Below, in pieces: positions 14,858-22,951 of a stretch of 40,082 nt of DNA. Every line of letters begins with the position of its first letter. Position 1 is the stretch's first letter. The stretch is from assembly GCA_011390935.1 (NCBI GenBank), contig JAABRL010000003.1, forward strand, positions 1 through 40,082, in the 5' to 3' direction. This DNA is from Gemmatimonas sp. (GTDB lineage Bacteria > Gemmatimonadota > Gemmatimonadetes > Gemmatimonadales > Gemmatimonadaceae). Position numbers and translations under genes: made by a program. The notes beneath the pieces are model-generated. The model did not search any database. It was not told the DNA's origin and was given only the letters and a program-made list of their open reading frames with translations.

Positions 14858-16339
14858 ATGATCGACGCGCTCACCTCCGCGCACGCGCTGGCGGTGGCAC
14901 TCTTCGGAGTGCTGCTGTTGCTCAGCGTGGTGTCGAGCCGCGCGGCCGAACGCACCGGCTTGCCGCTGTCGCTGCTCTTTCTCGGCGTGGGCATGCTCGC
15001 CGGCTCCGAGGGGCTCGGGCACATCGCGTTCGATGACTACACGCTCGCCTATCGACTCGGCACGCTGGCGCTGGCGCTGATTCTGTTCGACGGCGGCCTC
15101 AACACGCCGCTGGCGAGCGTGCGCGCCGTGTTGGGGCCCGCGAGTGTATTGGCCACGCTCGGCGTGTTCTTCACGGCGCTGTTGCTGGCAGGTGGCGGTG
15201 TACTGCTGGGCTTGCCGCTGCCGATTGCGCTGCTCGTGGGGGCCGTCGTGTCGTCCACCGACGCAGCCGCCGTCTTCGCCGTGCTTCGGGGCGCCGGCAT
15301 CAACTTGCGGCGCCGCGTGGGGCTCACGCTCGAACTCGAGTCCGGCCTCAACGATCCACTCGCCATCATCCTCACGTTGGCGGTGGCCGATTGGGCCGTG
15401 AGCGCGCGAGCGGTTGCGGCAATGGACGTGCTGCTCGAGGTCTTGGCGCAGACGATCATTGGCGCCGGACTCGGTGCCGGCATCGGCATGCTCGCGGCGC
15501 TCGCCCTACCGAGACTCGGCCTGCGTGCGGCGGGGCTGTATCCGGCCTTCACGCTGGCGATCGCGTGTCTGGCGTACGCCATTCCCACCATGCTTGGGGC
15601 GAGTGGATTCTTGGCGGTCTATGTGGCCGGGTTGGCCATCGGCCACGGCACGGTGCCGTTCCGCGCGAGCGTGGTCCGTGTGCATGACGCGATCGCGTGG
15701 CTGGCGCAGATCGTCATGTTTCTGGTGCTCGGCTTGCTCGTGTACCCGAGTCGGCTGCTGGCGGCGGCTCCGCTGGGACTGGCCGTGGCCGCGATGTTGG
15801 CGCTCGTGGCCCGCCCGGTGGCGGTCGCGCTCTGCCTCGTACCCTTTCGGTACCGTGCCGCAGAGATCGGCTACATCGGCTGGGTTGGGCTGCGCGGCGC
15901 GGTGCCCATCATTCTGGCCACGGTGCCCATTCTGGCGGGCGTCCCGGATGCCGGACTGGTGTTCGATCTCGTCTTCTTCGTGGTGGTGGTGAACGCGCTC
16001 GTGCAGGGCACCACGGTGCCGTGGCTCACGCGACGGCTCGATCTCGAAACCATCGATCCACCGCCCGCCGCCGCCGTGCTCAACATCGAAGCACGCGAAG
16101 CGTTCACCAGCGATCTGCACTCGTACTACGTCGACGACGCGTTGCCCGTCGCCGGCACGCGACTGGCCGATCTGCCCCTTCCGCAATCGGTCAGCGTGAT
16201 GCTGATTGTTCGGCAGCGAGACTTGATCGCCCCGCGTGGTGACACCGTGCTGCAAAACGGCGATCATGTCTATCTGCTGTCGCATCCGGACGACGATGCG
16301 ACCGTGCAGCTGCTGTTCGGTCGAGCCGAAGCCGACTGA
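14858..16339 (+). CDS. NhaP2/CvrA-type potassium or sodium/proton antiporter
   Basis: A CPA1-family cation/proton antiporter of the inner membrane. The 493-residue protein has about 12 hydrophobic segments. ALILFDGGLNTPL, VVSSTDAAAVFAVLRG and LELESGLNDPLAIILTL (the N-D ion-binding motif) are typical of NhaP2. After the last membrane segment (about residue 390) is a cytoplasmic RCK_C/TrkA_C-like domain (DDALPVAGTRLADLPLPQSVSVMLIVRQRDLIAPRGDTVLQNGDHVYLL), which in this subfamily regulates transport. E. coli NhaP2 is about 85 residues longer at the C-terminus. The DNA before it has an inverted repeat (14809-14815 with 14832-14838) that may end the preceding unit. Confidence 0.9.
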   Translation: MIDALTSAHALAVALFGVLLLLSVVSSRAAERTGLPLSLLFLGVGMLAGSEGLGHIAFDDYTLAYRLGTLALALILFDGGLNTPLASVRAVLGPASVLATLGVFFTALLLAGGGVLLGLPLPIALLVGAVVSSTDAAAVFAVLRGAGINLRRRVGLTLELESGLNDPLAIILTLAVADWAVSARAVAAMDVLLEVLAQTIIGAGLGAGIGMLAALALPRLGLRAAGLYPAFTLAIACLAYAIPTMLGASGFLAVYVAGLAIGHGTVPFRASVVRVHDAIAWLAQIVMFLVLGLLVYPSRLLAAAPLGLAVAAMLALVARPVAVALCLVPFRYRAAEIGYIGWVGLRGAVPIILATVPILAGVPDAGLVFDLVFFVVVVNALVQGTTVPWLTRRLDLETIDPPPAAAVLNIEAREAFTSDLHSYYVDDALPVAGTRLADLPLPQSVSVMLIVRQRDLIAPRGDTVLQNGDHVYLLSHPDDDATVQLLFGRAEAD

Positions 16340-16378
16340 TCACCTCTCACTGCTGTCGAGCACACCAGCCCACCGCTC

Positions 16379-16882
16379 ATGCCGATCGTTGCGTTCCATC
16401 AGCTCCCCGACGACGCCCGCGTCTGGATTTTCGCGGCGCAGGAGACCTTGTCCCCGGATTCCGAGCAGACCTTGCTCGCTGCTGCCGATACTTTCCTTGC
16501 CGACTGGCGTGCGCACGGTGCGCCGCTCGACTGTGCGCGCGACTGGCGCGACGGTCGGTTTCTGTGCATCGCGGTGGATCAGCGATCGGCGGGTGCCTCC
16601 GGCTGCTCGATCGATGGGCTGTTTCGGACGTTGCGCTCGCTTGAATCCTCACTCGGTACGTCAATGGTTTCCAGCGGACTCGTCTTCTGGCGAACCGATG
16701 ATGGCGTGGTCGCGAGTGCCACACGGCCGCACTTTGCCGCACTCGCGGCGAGCGGTGCGGTGCGCGCGGACACGCCGGTGTTCGATCCGTCCATCGAGAC
16801 GCTGCGCGCGTGGCGACACGAGTTCGAGCGACCGGCCAGCGCCTCGTGGCATGCGCGCTGGCTCGCTGGCGCGTCGTCGTGA
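16379..16882 (+). CDS. Conserved protein of unknown function (family often misnamed 'ABC transporter ATPase')
   Basis: The 167-residue protein resembles a small family, common in Bacteroidetes, with the pattern VWIF...L...W.AHG.PL......DGRFL.IAVDQ....ASGCSID.....LRSLE. Databases often label it 'ABC transporter ATPase', but it has no Walker A (GxxxxGK[ST]), signature or Walker B motif, so that name is not supported. There is no signal peptide or membrane segment. The conserved ASGCSID block is the likely functional centre. It lies 39 bases after the antiporter and 52 before a response regulator, all on the + strand. Its biochemical role is unknown. Confidence 0.75.
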   Translation: MPIVAFHQLPDDARVWIFAAQETLSPDSEQTLLAAADTFLADWRAHGAPLDCARDWRDGRFLCIAVDQRSAGASGCSIDGLFRTLRSLESSLGTSMVSSGLVFWRTDDGVVASATRPHFAALAASGAVRADTPVFDPSIETLRAWRHEFERPASASWHARWLAGASS

Positions 16883-16934
16883 GTGCGTCACCACGAGGAA
16901 TTGACGTTCGCCCGCGCTCATCCGTCTGCTCGAT

Positions 16935-17378
16935 ATGAACGACTCCACCGGTGATCCACTGTCCGCGACGCGCGCTCCGCACCTGCTGCTCGTGGACGAC
17001 GAGCCCGCGATTCGCCTCGCGCTCCAGCGCTACATGTTGCGTCGGGGCTGGACGGTCGAACTGTGCGCGTCCGGAGTGGATGCGTACGCTCGCCTCGTGA
17101 GCGATGGGGCGGACGACGCGATCGACGCGATTCTCTGCGACGTGAAGATGCCCGGCATGTCGGGCATCGAGTTCTATCGAGCGCTCGAGCAGGAACGACC
17201 GCACTTTCTCACGCGCCTCGTGCTCGCGACGGGTGATGTGGCGTCCGCCGACGTGGCCGAGTTTCTCTCGGCGGTACGATGTCCGATTCTCGAAAAGCCG
17301 TTCGCACTCGCCGAACTTGCGACCGCACTTGCCTCGGTGTCGACGCGCGCTACGCCTGCAACCACGCCTCGCGTCTGA
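16935..17378 (+). CDS. Single-domain response regulator
   Basis: The 147-residue protein is one receiver domain with no output domain: D21-D22 (LLLVDDEPAIRLALQRYML), phospho-acceptor D69 in ILCDVKMPGMSGIEFY, Thr in VLATGDV and Lys in ILEKPF. The SGxDAYARL and LATGD features resemble receivers that pair with hybrid or orphan kinases more than chemotaxis CheY. A Pro/Thr tail ends it. Its last 29 bases overlap the convergent DHDPS-family gene on the other strand. No kinase is adjacent. Confidence 0.9.
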   Translation: MNDSTGDPLSATRAPHLLLVDDEPAIRLALQRYMLRRGWTVELCASGVDAYARLVSDGADDAIDAILCDVKMPGMSGIEFYRALEQERPHFLTRLVLATGDVASADVAEFLSAVRCPILEKPFALAELATALASVSTRATPATTPRV

Positions 17379-18426
17379 GCGAGACCCACGCATCGTCGGT
17401 AAGCAAGGGCCACTGTGACGCGACGCGGGTGATGGCGTCCGCCTGCCCCTCGCTCAGCCGCTCGTGCGGATCGAGTGTCCAGGTGCCGCGCACCAGCCCC
17501 TGTCGACGCAGCACTTCGAGAATGCCGGGCAGGCATCCGCGAAATCCGTGCGCGACATCGAAGATCGCGGCGTTCGCGTGGGTGAGCGCCGCGCCGTAGG
17601 TGAGCAGGCGTGATGGTACGCCGACGCGTGACGCATGGACTGCCTGCACTTCATCGAGCAGTTCGATGGCCGCGCGTGTCCACACCGCCCATTGCCCCAA
17701 CAGACCACCCACGAACCGCGTGTGTACTTCGACGCCGCCCACGATGCTTGGCACGTCGGTGACGAGATCACTGACAATCGCGTCATCGTTCCCGGTGTAG
17801 AGCGCGATGTCATCGCGGCCGCTCTCGGTGACGGCGCGAATGACATCGAGCGTCGCGTAGCGATCGAACGGGGCCACCTTGATCGCCACCACACCGCGAA
17901 TCTCGGCAAACTCGCGCCAGAAGCGATGCGACAGTACGCGGCCGCCCACGGCTGGCTGCAGATAGAAGCCGAAGAGCGGGATGGCCTCTGCGACGCGGCG
18001 ACAGTGCGCGAGAATGTCCGCATCGCTCGCGTCGCGCCATGCACCGAGCGACAGCAGGCCGCAGTGGTAACCGAGTTCGCGCGCGATCAGCGCTTCGCGG
18101 AGCGCCTGATCGGTGCGCCCCACCAGCCCCGCCACCTTCACGAAGGGGCGCGCGGTGGCCCCGTCGCGCGCCAGCCATGCGTCCGCGGTGTCGGAGGCGA
18201 GTTGCAGGACCGGTCGGTACAGCCCCACGTCGGCATCGTGAATGCGGAAGCCGGTGGTGTGCACGCCGACCGCCATGCCACCAGCTCCCGATTCGACGTA
18301 GTACCGTGTGAGCGCGCGTTGATGCCGTTCGTCGAACGCGCGGTCGGGCGTCAGCGCGAGCGGATGCGCGGGAATCACCTGTCCCGCGAGCAGATGCGCG
18401 CGCACGTTCAGCGGCGGCGTGTGCAT
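17350..18426 (-). CDS. Dihydrodipicolinate synthase/N-acetylneuraminate lyase family protein
   Basis: A class I aldolase of the DHDPS/NAL superfamily, 358 residues. The Schiff-base lysine is K183 (VVAIKVAPF) and a tyrosine is present near the usual site (FGFYLQP, Y155). The usual GTTGE loop reads GVHTTGF, so it is not an ordinary DapA; a lyase or aldolase acting on another 2-keto acid or sugar acid is more likely. It is about 60 residues longer than DapA. Its ATG overlaps the epimerase stop (TGATG), so the pair is translationally coupled and probably works in one pathway. The 3' end overlaps the response regulator gene. Confidence 0.8.
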   Translation of the reverse strand: MHTPPLNVRAHLLAGQVIPAHPLALTPDRAFDERHQRALTRYYVESGAGGMAVGVHTTGFRIHDADVGLYRPVLQLASDTADAWLARDGATARPFVKVAGLVGRTDQALREALIARELGYHCGLLSLGAWRDASDADILAHCRRVAEAIPLFGFYLQPAVGGRVLSHRFWREFAEIRGVVAIKVAPFDRYATLDVIRAVTESGRDDIALYTGNDDAIVSDLVTDVPSIVGGVEVHTRFVGGLLGQWAVWTRAAIELLDEVQAVHASRVGVPSRLLTYGAALTHANAAIFDVAHGFRGCLPGILEVLRRQGLVRGTWTLDPHERLSEGQADAITRVASQWPLLTDDAWVSLRREAWLQA

Positions 18427-19499
18427 CAGTAGGTGCCGCCGCGGACATCAAAGCGCGTGGGTTTGCCGAGCAGGCGTCCGCCGTGCCGTATCCACTGCGC
18501 GCTCCACATGAGCAGCGTGTCGAGTGGCAGCGGCGCATCGTCGCCGGTTTCGGCCGGTAGCGCGGTGTGCAGCGAGGTGAGGTTCACCAGCAGCGCATCC
18601 GCCGCTTCGGTGCCATCGAACGAGACGGGGGTTTCGAGATGCACCGCCAGTCGTTGCGCGATGTCACGCACGGACGCGATCGGCCCGGACACATTCAGCG
18701 CCGGGGCCTCGGCGCTGGCGACGGTGAGTGCGCGCAGTGCGAGCGCGTTGGCGTCGCGCTGCCAGATCACGTTGGCGTAGCCCATCGCGAGCGGGACCGC
18801 CGCGCCGTTCGCCACGCGCGTGGCGACATCGGTGACGACGCCGTAGCGCAGATCGCACGCATAGCAGAGTCGAAAACGCAGCACACGTGTGCCACCGAGC
18901 GCGGCACGTTCAAAGACGCGCTCGCGCCCGATGCAGCTCGCGGCGTACTCGCCCTCGGGCACCAGCGCCTGCGATTCGCGTACGCCGCCGTCGGTGACCG
19001 GCGAGCGCGGATACACATTGCCGGTGGAGAACGCCACGATCCGCGACGCGGCGAACCGTTCGGCGGCGTGCACAGACGCCACGACATTCTGCGACCACGT
19101 GCCCACGGGATCGTGCGCGGTGCCGAACTTCTGTCCCACGAGGTACAACACGAGTGGCGCATCGGGGAGGCGTTCCACTGCGCGCCGATCGGTCGCGTCG
19201 GCACGAATGGGCACCACACCGTCGGCGTCGAGTGCCGCCGCCAGCGAGGGATCACTGAAGCGTGCGACGGCATACACGCGACGCGCGCCTGCGCCGTCTC
19301 GTGGTGTACCCATCGCGTCGAGCGCGCGTCGCGCCATGCGCGCCAGCGACGGTCCCATCTTGCCGCCGGCGCCAAGCACCATGATGTCGCCATCAAGCGT
19401 GCGCAGCGCCTCGAGCACGCCGGCGGTTGGTCGAGCAAGGCGCTCCTCGAGCTCCGCCTCGTTCGCCGGCGCGTGCGTGTCACGCACTGATGGCTCCAC
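18426..19499 (-). CDS. NAD-dependent epimerase/dehydratase family protein
   Basis: An extended-SDR protein of 357 residues. The nucleotide-binding motif is VLGAGGKMGPSLARMARRAL (about 41-60), followed by a Rossmann pattern (RRVYAVARFSD), FSTGNVYP (with the SDR Ser/Tyr region changed) and a late segment (ALNVSGPIASVRDIAQRLAVHL) typical of sugar epimerases. The common Y-x-x-x-K active site is not clearly kept (EYAASCIGRE has no matching Lys), so catalysis may differ. It overlaps the PlsC-like gene by 20 bases upstream and the DHDPS-family gene by 1 base downstream. A role in sugar-acid metabolism is inferred only from this pairing. Confidence 0.78.
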   Translation of the reverse strand: MEPSVRDTHAPANEAELEERLARPTAGVLEALRTLDGDIMVLGAGGKMGPSLARMARRALDAMGTPRDGAGARRVYAVARFSDPSLAAALDADGVVPIRADATDRRAVERLPDAPLVLYLVGQKFGTAHDPVGTWSQNVVASVHAAERFAASRIVAFSTGNVYPRSPVTDGGVRESQALVPEGEYAASCIGRERVFERAALGGTRVLRFRLCYACDLRYGVVTDVATRVANGAAVPLAMGYANVIWQRDANALALRALTVASAEAPALNVSGPIASVRDIAQRLAVHLETPVSFDGTEAADALLVNLTSLHTALPAETGDDAPLPLDTLLMWSAQWIRHGGRLLGKPTRFDVRGGTY

Positions 19500-20292
19500 T
19501 CACGGCCGCGCTTGGTACTACGGTCCCGTCATCGAGCAGCGGCGGTTCCGGTAGTCCCAGCTCGTGCGACAACGTGCGGCGCGCGGCGTCGATGCGGCGA
19601 CGCACCTCCTCGCGCAACACGGCCACGTCCTTCAGCGAGAATGCGGAGGTGTCCACCGGTTCGAGCACCTCCGCGATCGCGTGTGCTCGGCGAAAGCGAA
19701 ACGTCCCCTTTGCCATGGCATGACGCGTCCCCGCCACGGCGATGGGCAGAATCGGGACGCCTTCCTTGATCGCGAGTCGAAACGCACCATCCTTGAACGG
19801 CAGCATCGCACCGTCGCGCGAACGCGTGCCCTCGGGGAAAATCATGACTGAGACCTTCTTGCCGAGACGATCGCGACACTGCACCAGCGCCTGCACCGCA
19901 CTTTCGCGACTGCCGCGCGTGAGCTTGATGTCGCCTGCCATCTGCATCATCCAGCCCATGCACGGAATCTTGAACATCGTGTCCTTGCTCAGCCACTTCA
20001 TTTCCCACGGAAACTTGCTGATGAGGAACACATCGGCGTACGACTCGTGGTTGGCGACTACGACGTACGGCCGTCGCGGATCGGCCGGTGCCACGCCACG
20101 TGTACGAAAGCGCCAGAACGGATTGAAGGCGAGCGTGGTGACGGCCACGAGTCGAAAGGCGCGCCCCGCCGCATACCGTCCGGCATCGAACGGGCGCGTG
20201 ACGGCGTAGATCAGCGCCACGATCGGCGTGCCCACGATCACGATGAGCACGGTCGTGGCCCAGGTCCACCAGTTGCCAAGTGTGGCGATCAT
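19480..20292 (-). CDS. plsC: 1-acyl-sn-glycerol-3-phosphate acyltransferase (PlsC family)
   Basis: PlsC adds the second acyl chain to lysophosphatidic acid at the inner membrane. With the ATG at 20292 the protein has 270 residues: an N-terminal membrane segment (WTWATTVLIVIVGTPIVALIYAV), the catalytic NHESYAD (H82, D87), the glycerophosphate-binding FPEGTRSRDG, and PILPIAVAGT. A longer start at 20349 (289 residues) would overlap the CDGSH gene by 29 bases; neither has a good Shine-Dalgarno. The C-terminus overlaps the epimerase start by 20 bases. Confidence 0.87.
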   Translation of the reverse strand: MIATLGNWWTWATTVLIVIVGTPIVALIYAVTRPFDAGRYAAGRAFRLVAVTTLAFNPFWRFRTRGVAPADPRRPYVVVANHESYADVFLISKFPWEMKWLSKDTMFKIPCMGWMMQMAGDIKLTRGSRESAVQALVQCRDRLGKKVSVMIFPEGTRSRDGAMLPFKDGAFRLAIKEGVPILPIAVAGTRHAMAKGTFRFRRAHAIAEVLEPVDTSAFSLKDVAVLREEVRRRIDAARRTLSHELGLPEPPLLDDGTVVPSAAVSGAISA

Positions 20293-20320
20293 GCGGTCGA
20301 CGGAAACAGGAGGAACCGAA

Positions 20321-20587
20321 TCAGAGCTGGGGCGCGCTCGGGGTGTCATCGGCGGCGGAGACCGACTCGACGCGGCAGCCGATGTCGGCGCTCACCCAGC
20401 TCGACTGCTTGTGGCTGCTGTCACAGAATGGCATGCGTTGCGACTTGCCGCAGCGGCAGATGGAGATGGCCTTGCCTTCGGGCATCTGCAGAGGCGTGCC
20501 GTCGTGGTCCACAAGGCGGACCTGTGCCGCGTCTTCGGCGGTGATGCCGAGCGAGCCATTCTTGCGGACGGTGATCGTGATGGTCAT
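20321..20587 (-). CDS. CDGSH-type iron-sulfur domain protein
   Basis: A small 88-residue protein with one CDGSH motif, CRCGKSQRMPFCDSSHK: C44, C46, C55 and H59 match C-x-C-x2-[ST]-x3-P-x-C-D-x-x-H, the three-Cys one-His ligand set for a redox-active 2Fe-2S cluster, as in mitoNEET. Before it is a short beta domain (MTITITVRKNGSLGI...VRLVDHDGTPL). No membrane anchor is seen. Its ATG overlaps the SufE-like stop as ATGA, which links it tightly to iron-sulfur cluster assembly. Electron transfer or cluster transfer is plausible but inferred. Confidence 0.9.
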   Translation of the reverse strand: MTITITVRKNGSLGITAEDAAQVRLVDHDGTPLQMPEGKAISICRCGKSQRMPFCDSSHKQSSWVSADIGCRVESVSAADDTPSAPQL

Positions 20588-21051
20588 GTGGTCGTGGTGG
20601 TGGAGGAGGGCGGGGCCGCGGCGATTGCGGTCGCAGCGGCGCGTTGAATGCGGCGCACCATGGCGGTGAGTCCGGCCTCGCGCGTGCCGAGGCCGATACT
20701 TTCCATGAGTTGACGCACAAAATCCGGCGGAAGCGCGAGGGCGACCTCGGGCGGTTGGTCGTTTACCGCCGAAAACGTAATCGCCAGCACGGCGGCAACG
20801 GTGGGTGACTGGCGCACGTTCACATCGGCCCACACGTGCAGCGTGCCGTCCGGCTGGATCTCGGGAAACAGGTCCACCCGCGTATTGCACTCGGGCACCG
20901 TATAGGCCTCGCGTTCGAGCGCCGCGAAACGGGCCGGGAGCGGTTCGAGCTTTTTCGCCTGGCTGAGCAGCGCCTGCATGCGCGTCTCCCGGTCCATGGC
21001 GCGGAAGCGCTCGAGCGTGCGGGCGATCGTGGGGGGCAAGGGAGCGGACAT
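20584..21051 (-). CDS. sufE: SufE-like iron-sulfur cluster assembly protein
   Basis: SufE accepts sulfur from the cysteine desulfurase SufS on a conserved cysteine. The 155-residue protein keeps this site, C55 in YTVPECNTRVDLFPEI, followed by the typical strands (GTLHVWADVNVRQSPTVAAVLAITF) and late helices (FVRQLMESIGLGTREAGLTAMVRRIQ). The Gly usual before the Cys is Glu here. The last 15 residues are Ala/Pro/Thr-rich. It is the first gene of the minus-strand operon and divergent from msrP across 118 bases. No sufS/B/C/D is in the window. Confidence 0.88.
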   Translation of the reverse strand: MSAPLPPTIARTLERFRAMDRETRMQALLSQAKKLEPLPARFAALEREAYTVPECNTRVDLFPEIQPDGTLHVWADVNVRQSPTVAAVLAITFSAVNDQPPEVALALPPDFVRQLMESIGLGTREAGLTAMVRRIQRAAATAIAAAPPSSTTTTT

Positions 21052-21169
21052 CCCTGAACGCAAGCGGTTTCGCGGCTGTCGGTCAACCGGGCGCCGATCC
21101 CGGATGTGCGGGAACTCATTGACCGCGCGGGCGGTAGGTTTCTGAGACTGTCCTCTTACCCCACGTGCC

Positions 21170-22093
21170 ATGCTGATTCGCCGCCCCGACGACATTCCCT
21201 CCTCCGAGATCACGCCGGAGTCCACGTACGTGAACCGCCGCCAGTTCGTGGGGGCGGCCGGAGCGCTGGCGCTCGCCGGGCTCGCGGCGCCTGCGGTACT
21301 CGGTGCGTCGCGCCGTCCCGCGACCGGGGAGGCGCAGGACGACAAGCTCACGCCCGAAGAGGACGCGACGAGCTACAACAACTTCTACGAGTTCGGCACT
21401 GGCAAGGACGACCCCAAGCGGAATGCCGGGACGCTCCGGCCGCGCCCGTGGTCGGTGCAGGTGGACGGCCTCGTGAAGGCCCCCAAGCGCTGGGATCTCG
21501 ACGACCTGCTCCGCGGGCTGGCCAAGGAAGACAAGGTCTACCGGCACCGGTGCGTGGAGGCCTGGTCCATGGTGATCCCGTGGCAGGGCGTGCGACTGCG
21601 CGATGTGCTGGCGCGCCTCGAACCCACGCCATCGGCCAAGTTTGTGGAGTTCACCACCCTGCTCGATCCGCAGCAGATGCCGGGGCAGCGCACGGCGACG
21701 CTCCGCTGGCCGTACAAAGAAGGGCTGCGGCTGGACGAGGCGATGAATCCATTGGCCATGCTCGCGACCGGCATGTACGGCAAAACCATCCCCAACCAGA
21801 ACGGCGCGCCGCTGCGGCTCGTGGTGCCCTGGAAGTACGGATTCAAGGGGATCAAGTCGATCGTGCGGATCCGGCTCACCGACACGCAGCCCAGCACCTC
21901 CTGGAATGACGCGGCAGCCAGCGAATACGGCTTCTACGCCAACGTGAACCCCACGGTGGACCACCCTCGGTGGACGCAGGCCAAGGAGCGACGCATCGGC
22001 GAGTTCCTGCGGCGCAACACGCTCATGTTCAACGGCTACGCGGAGCAGGTCGGGTCGCTGTACGCGGGTATGGACCTGCGGAAGTTCTACTGA
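21170..22093 (+). CDS. msrP: Periplasmic methionine sulfoxide reductase catalytic subunit MsrP (YedY)
   Basis: MsrP is a molybdenum-cofactor enzyme that reduces methionine sulfoxide in oxidised periplasmic proteins. The 307-residue protein has a Tat signal (R23-R24 in [25 protein letters not shown]), the sulfite-oxidase-type fold, and the Mo-ligating C128 in [15 protein letters not shown]. Other family blocks are [56 protein letters not shown] and the C-terminal [10 protein letters not shown]. Length is normal. msrQ follows after 16 bases. The gene is divergent from the SufE/CDGSH operon. Confidence 0.96.
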   Translation: MLIRRPDDIPSSEITPESTYVNRRQFVGAAGALALAGLAAPAVLGASRRPATGEAQDDKLTPEEDATSYNNFYEFGTGKDDPKRNAGTLRPRPWSVQVDGLVKAPKRWDLDDLLRGLAKEDKVYRHRCVEAWSMVIPWQGVRLRDVLARLEPTPSAKFVEFTTLLDPQQMPGQRTATLRWPYKEGLRLDEAMNPLAMLATGMYGKTIPNQNGAPLRLVVPWKYGFKGIKSIVRIRLTDTQPSTSWNDAAASEYGFYANVNPTVDHPRWTQAKERRIGEFLRRNTLMFNGYAEQVGSLYAGMDLRKFY

Positions 22094-22109
22094 CCGCGAG
22101 GCGTTTCGG

Positions 22110-22769
22110 TTGACCGTTCCGTCCGGACGATCGCCGGCGCTGCGCCGCGCGGTCGCCGCGCTCGTGTGGTTGTCTGCGCTTGGACCCATCGGCTGGCTGG
22201 TGTGGCTCGCCGTCTCCGGTGGTCTGGGCGCGAATCCGATCGAATCGCTGCAGCATCGCACCGGGCACTACGCGCTACGCCTGCTCGCCTTCTCCCTTGC
22301 CATCTCACCCCTGCGCGCGCTCACGCGCTGGGGATGGCTCGTACCGCACCGACGCACGCTGGGGCTCGCCGCCTTCGGATGGGCGATCACCCACCTGCTG
22401 GTCTACGTCGGATTGGACCTCGCGCTCGATTTCTCCCAGTTTCTGGAAGATGTAATCAAGCGCCGGTACATCACGGTCGGCATGCTCGCGATTGCTCTGC
22501 TGACGCCGTTGGCGATCACCTCCACCCAGGGGTGGATCAAGAAGCTGGGTGGCAAGCGGTGGAATCGGCTGCACCGGCTGGTCTATCCGGCCATGATCGC
22601 GGCGGTCGCCCACTACCTCTGGGCGGTCAAGAAGGACATCACGCTCCCCGTGCTGTACTTCGTGATCGTAGCGGTGCTCATGGGGGCGCGCGTCCTGCTG
22701 CGTCGCCAGGCGCGCCAACGCGCGCACGCTGTGACGACCTCGGCCGCCGAGGCGTCCTCCACGCGATAA
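22110..22769 (+). CDS. msrQ: Heme-binding membrane subunit MsrQ (YedZ)
   Basis: MsrQ is a heme-b membrane protein that passes electrons from the respiratory chain to MsrP. The 219-residue protein has about six hydrophobic segments and candidate heme histidines in TGHYALRLLAF, ITHLLVYVGLDLAL, RLHRLVYPAMIAAVAHYLW. The loop KLGGKRWNRLHRLVY is typical. The only start that keeps the N-terminus before the first membrane segment is TTG at 22110, with a weak CGAGG about 8 bases upstream. The C-terminal tail is Ala/Thr-rich. Confidence 0.93.
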   Translation: MTVPSGRSPALRRAVAALVWLSALGPIGWLVWLAVSGGLGANPIESLQHRTGHYALRLLAFSLAISPLRALTRWGWLVPHRRTLGLAAFGWAITHLLVYVGLDLALDFSQFLEDVIKRRYITVGMLAIALLTPLAITSTQGWIKKLGGKRWNRLHRLVYPAMIAAVAHYLWAVKKDITLPVLYFVIVAVLMGARVLLRRQARQRAHAVTTSAAEASSTR

Positions 22770-22821
22770 GCCGACCGCGTCGGTTCCAACGCGGCCCAGG
22801 CACGGATTTCACCATCAGCCG

Positions 22822-22838
22822 CCGTCGCTCTCCGACGG
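22822..22838. terminator. Hairpin after msrQ
   Basis: CCGTCG (22822-22827) pairs with CGACGG (22833-22838) with a 5-base loop. A second small hairpin, CCGAC/GTCGG, lies at 22771-22783. Either could end the msrPQ transcript; neither has a clear T-run. Confidence 0.35.
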
Positions 22839-22937
22839 GGCCGATCTCGCCCGCCCGCATGTCCCTCCCTGCCGTGGGGCGCCCCGCGCCTCGCCACTCT
22901 GGTTCACATGCCGCCGTTCCGGGGCTGACGCCATCGC

Positions 22938-22943
22938 AGGGAG
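22938..22943 (+). promoter_or_regulatory. Ribosome binding site deciding the GGDEF-EAL start
   Basis: AGGGAG lies 8 bases before the GTG at 22952. The in-frame ATG at 22859 has no such site, so the GTG is preferred as start. Confidence 0.55.
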
Positions 22944-22951
22944 TACCCATC

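Noticed and set aside
16486..16493. GCCGATAC matching the sigma-28 -10 box
   Set aside because: It lies inside the coding region at 16379-16882, with no TCAA at the correct distance and no gene start just downstream.
20689..20696. GCCGATAC on the + strand
   Set aside because: It is within the minus-strand sufE-like coding sequence, has no matching -35 box and no + strand gene follows.
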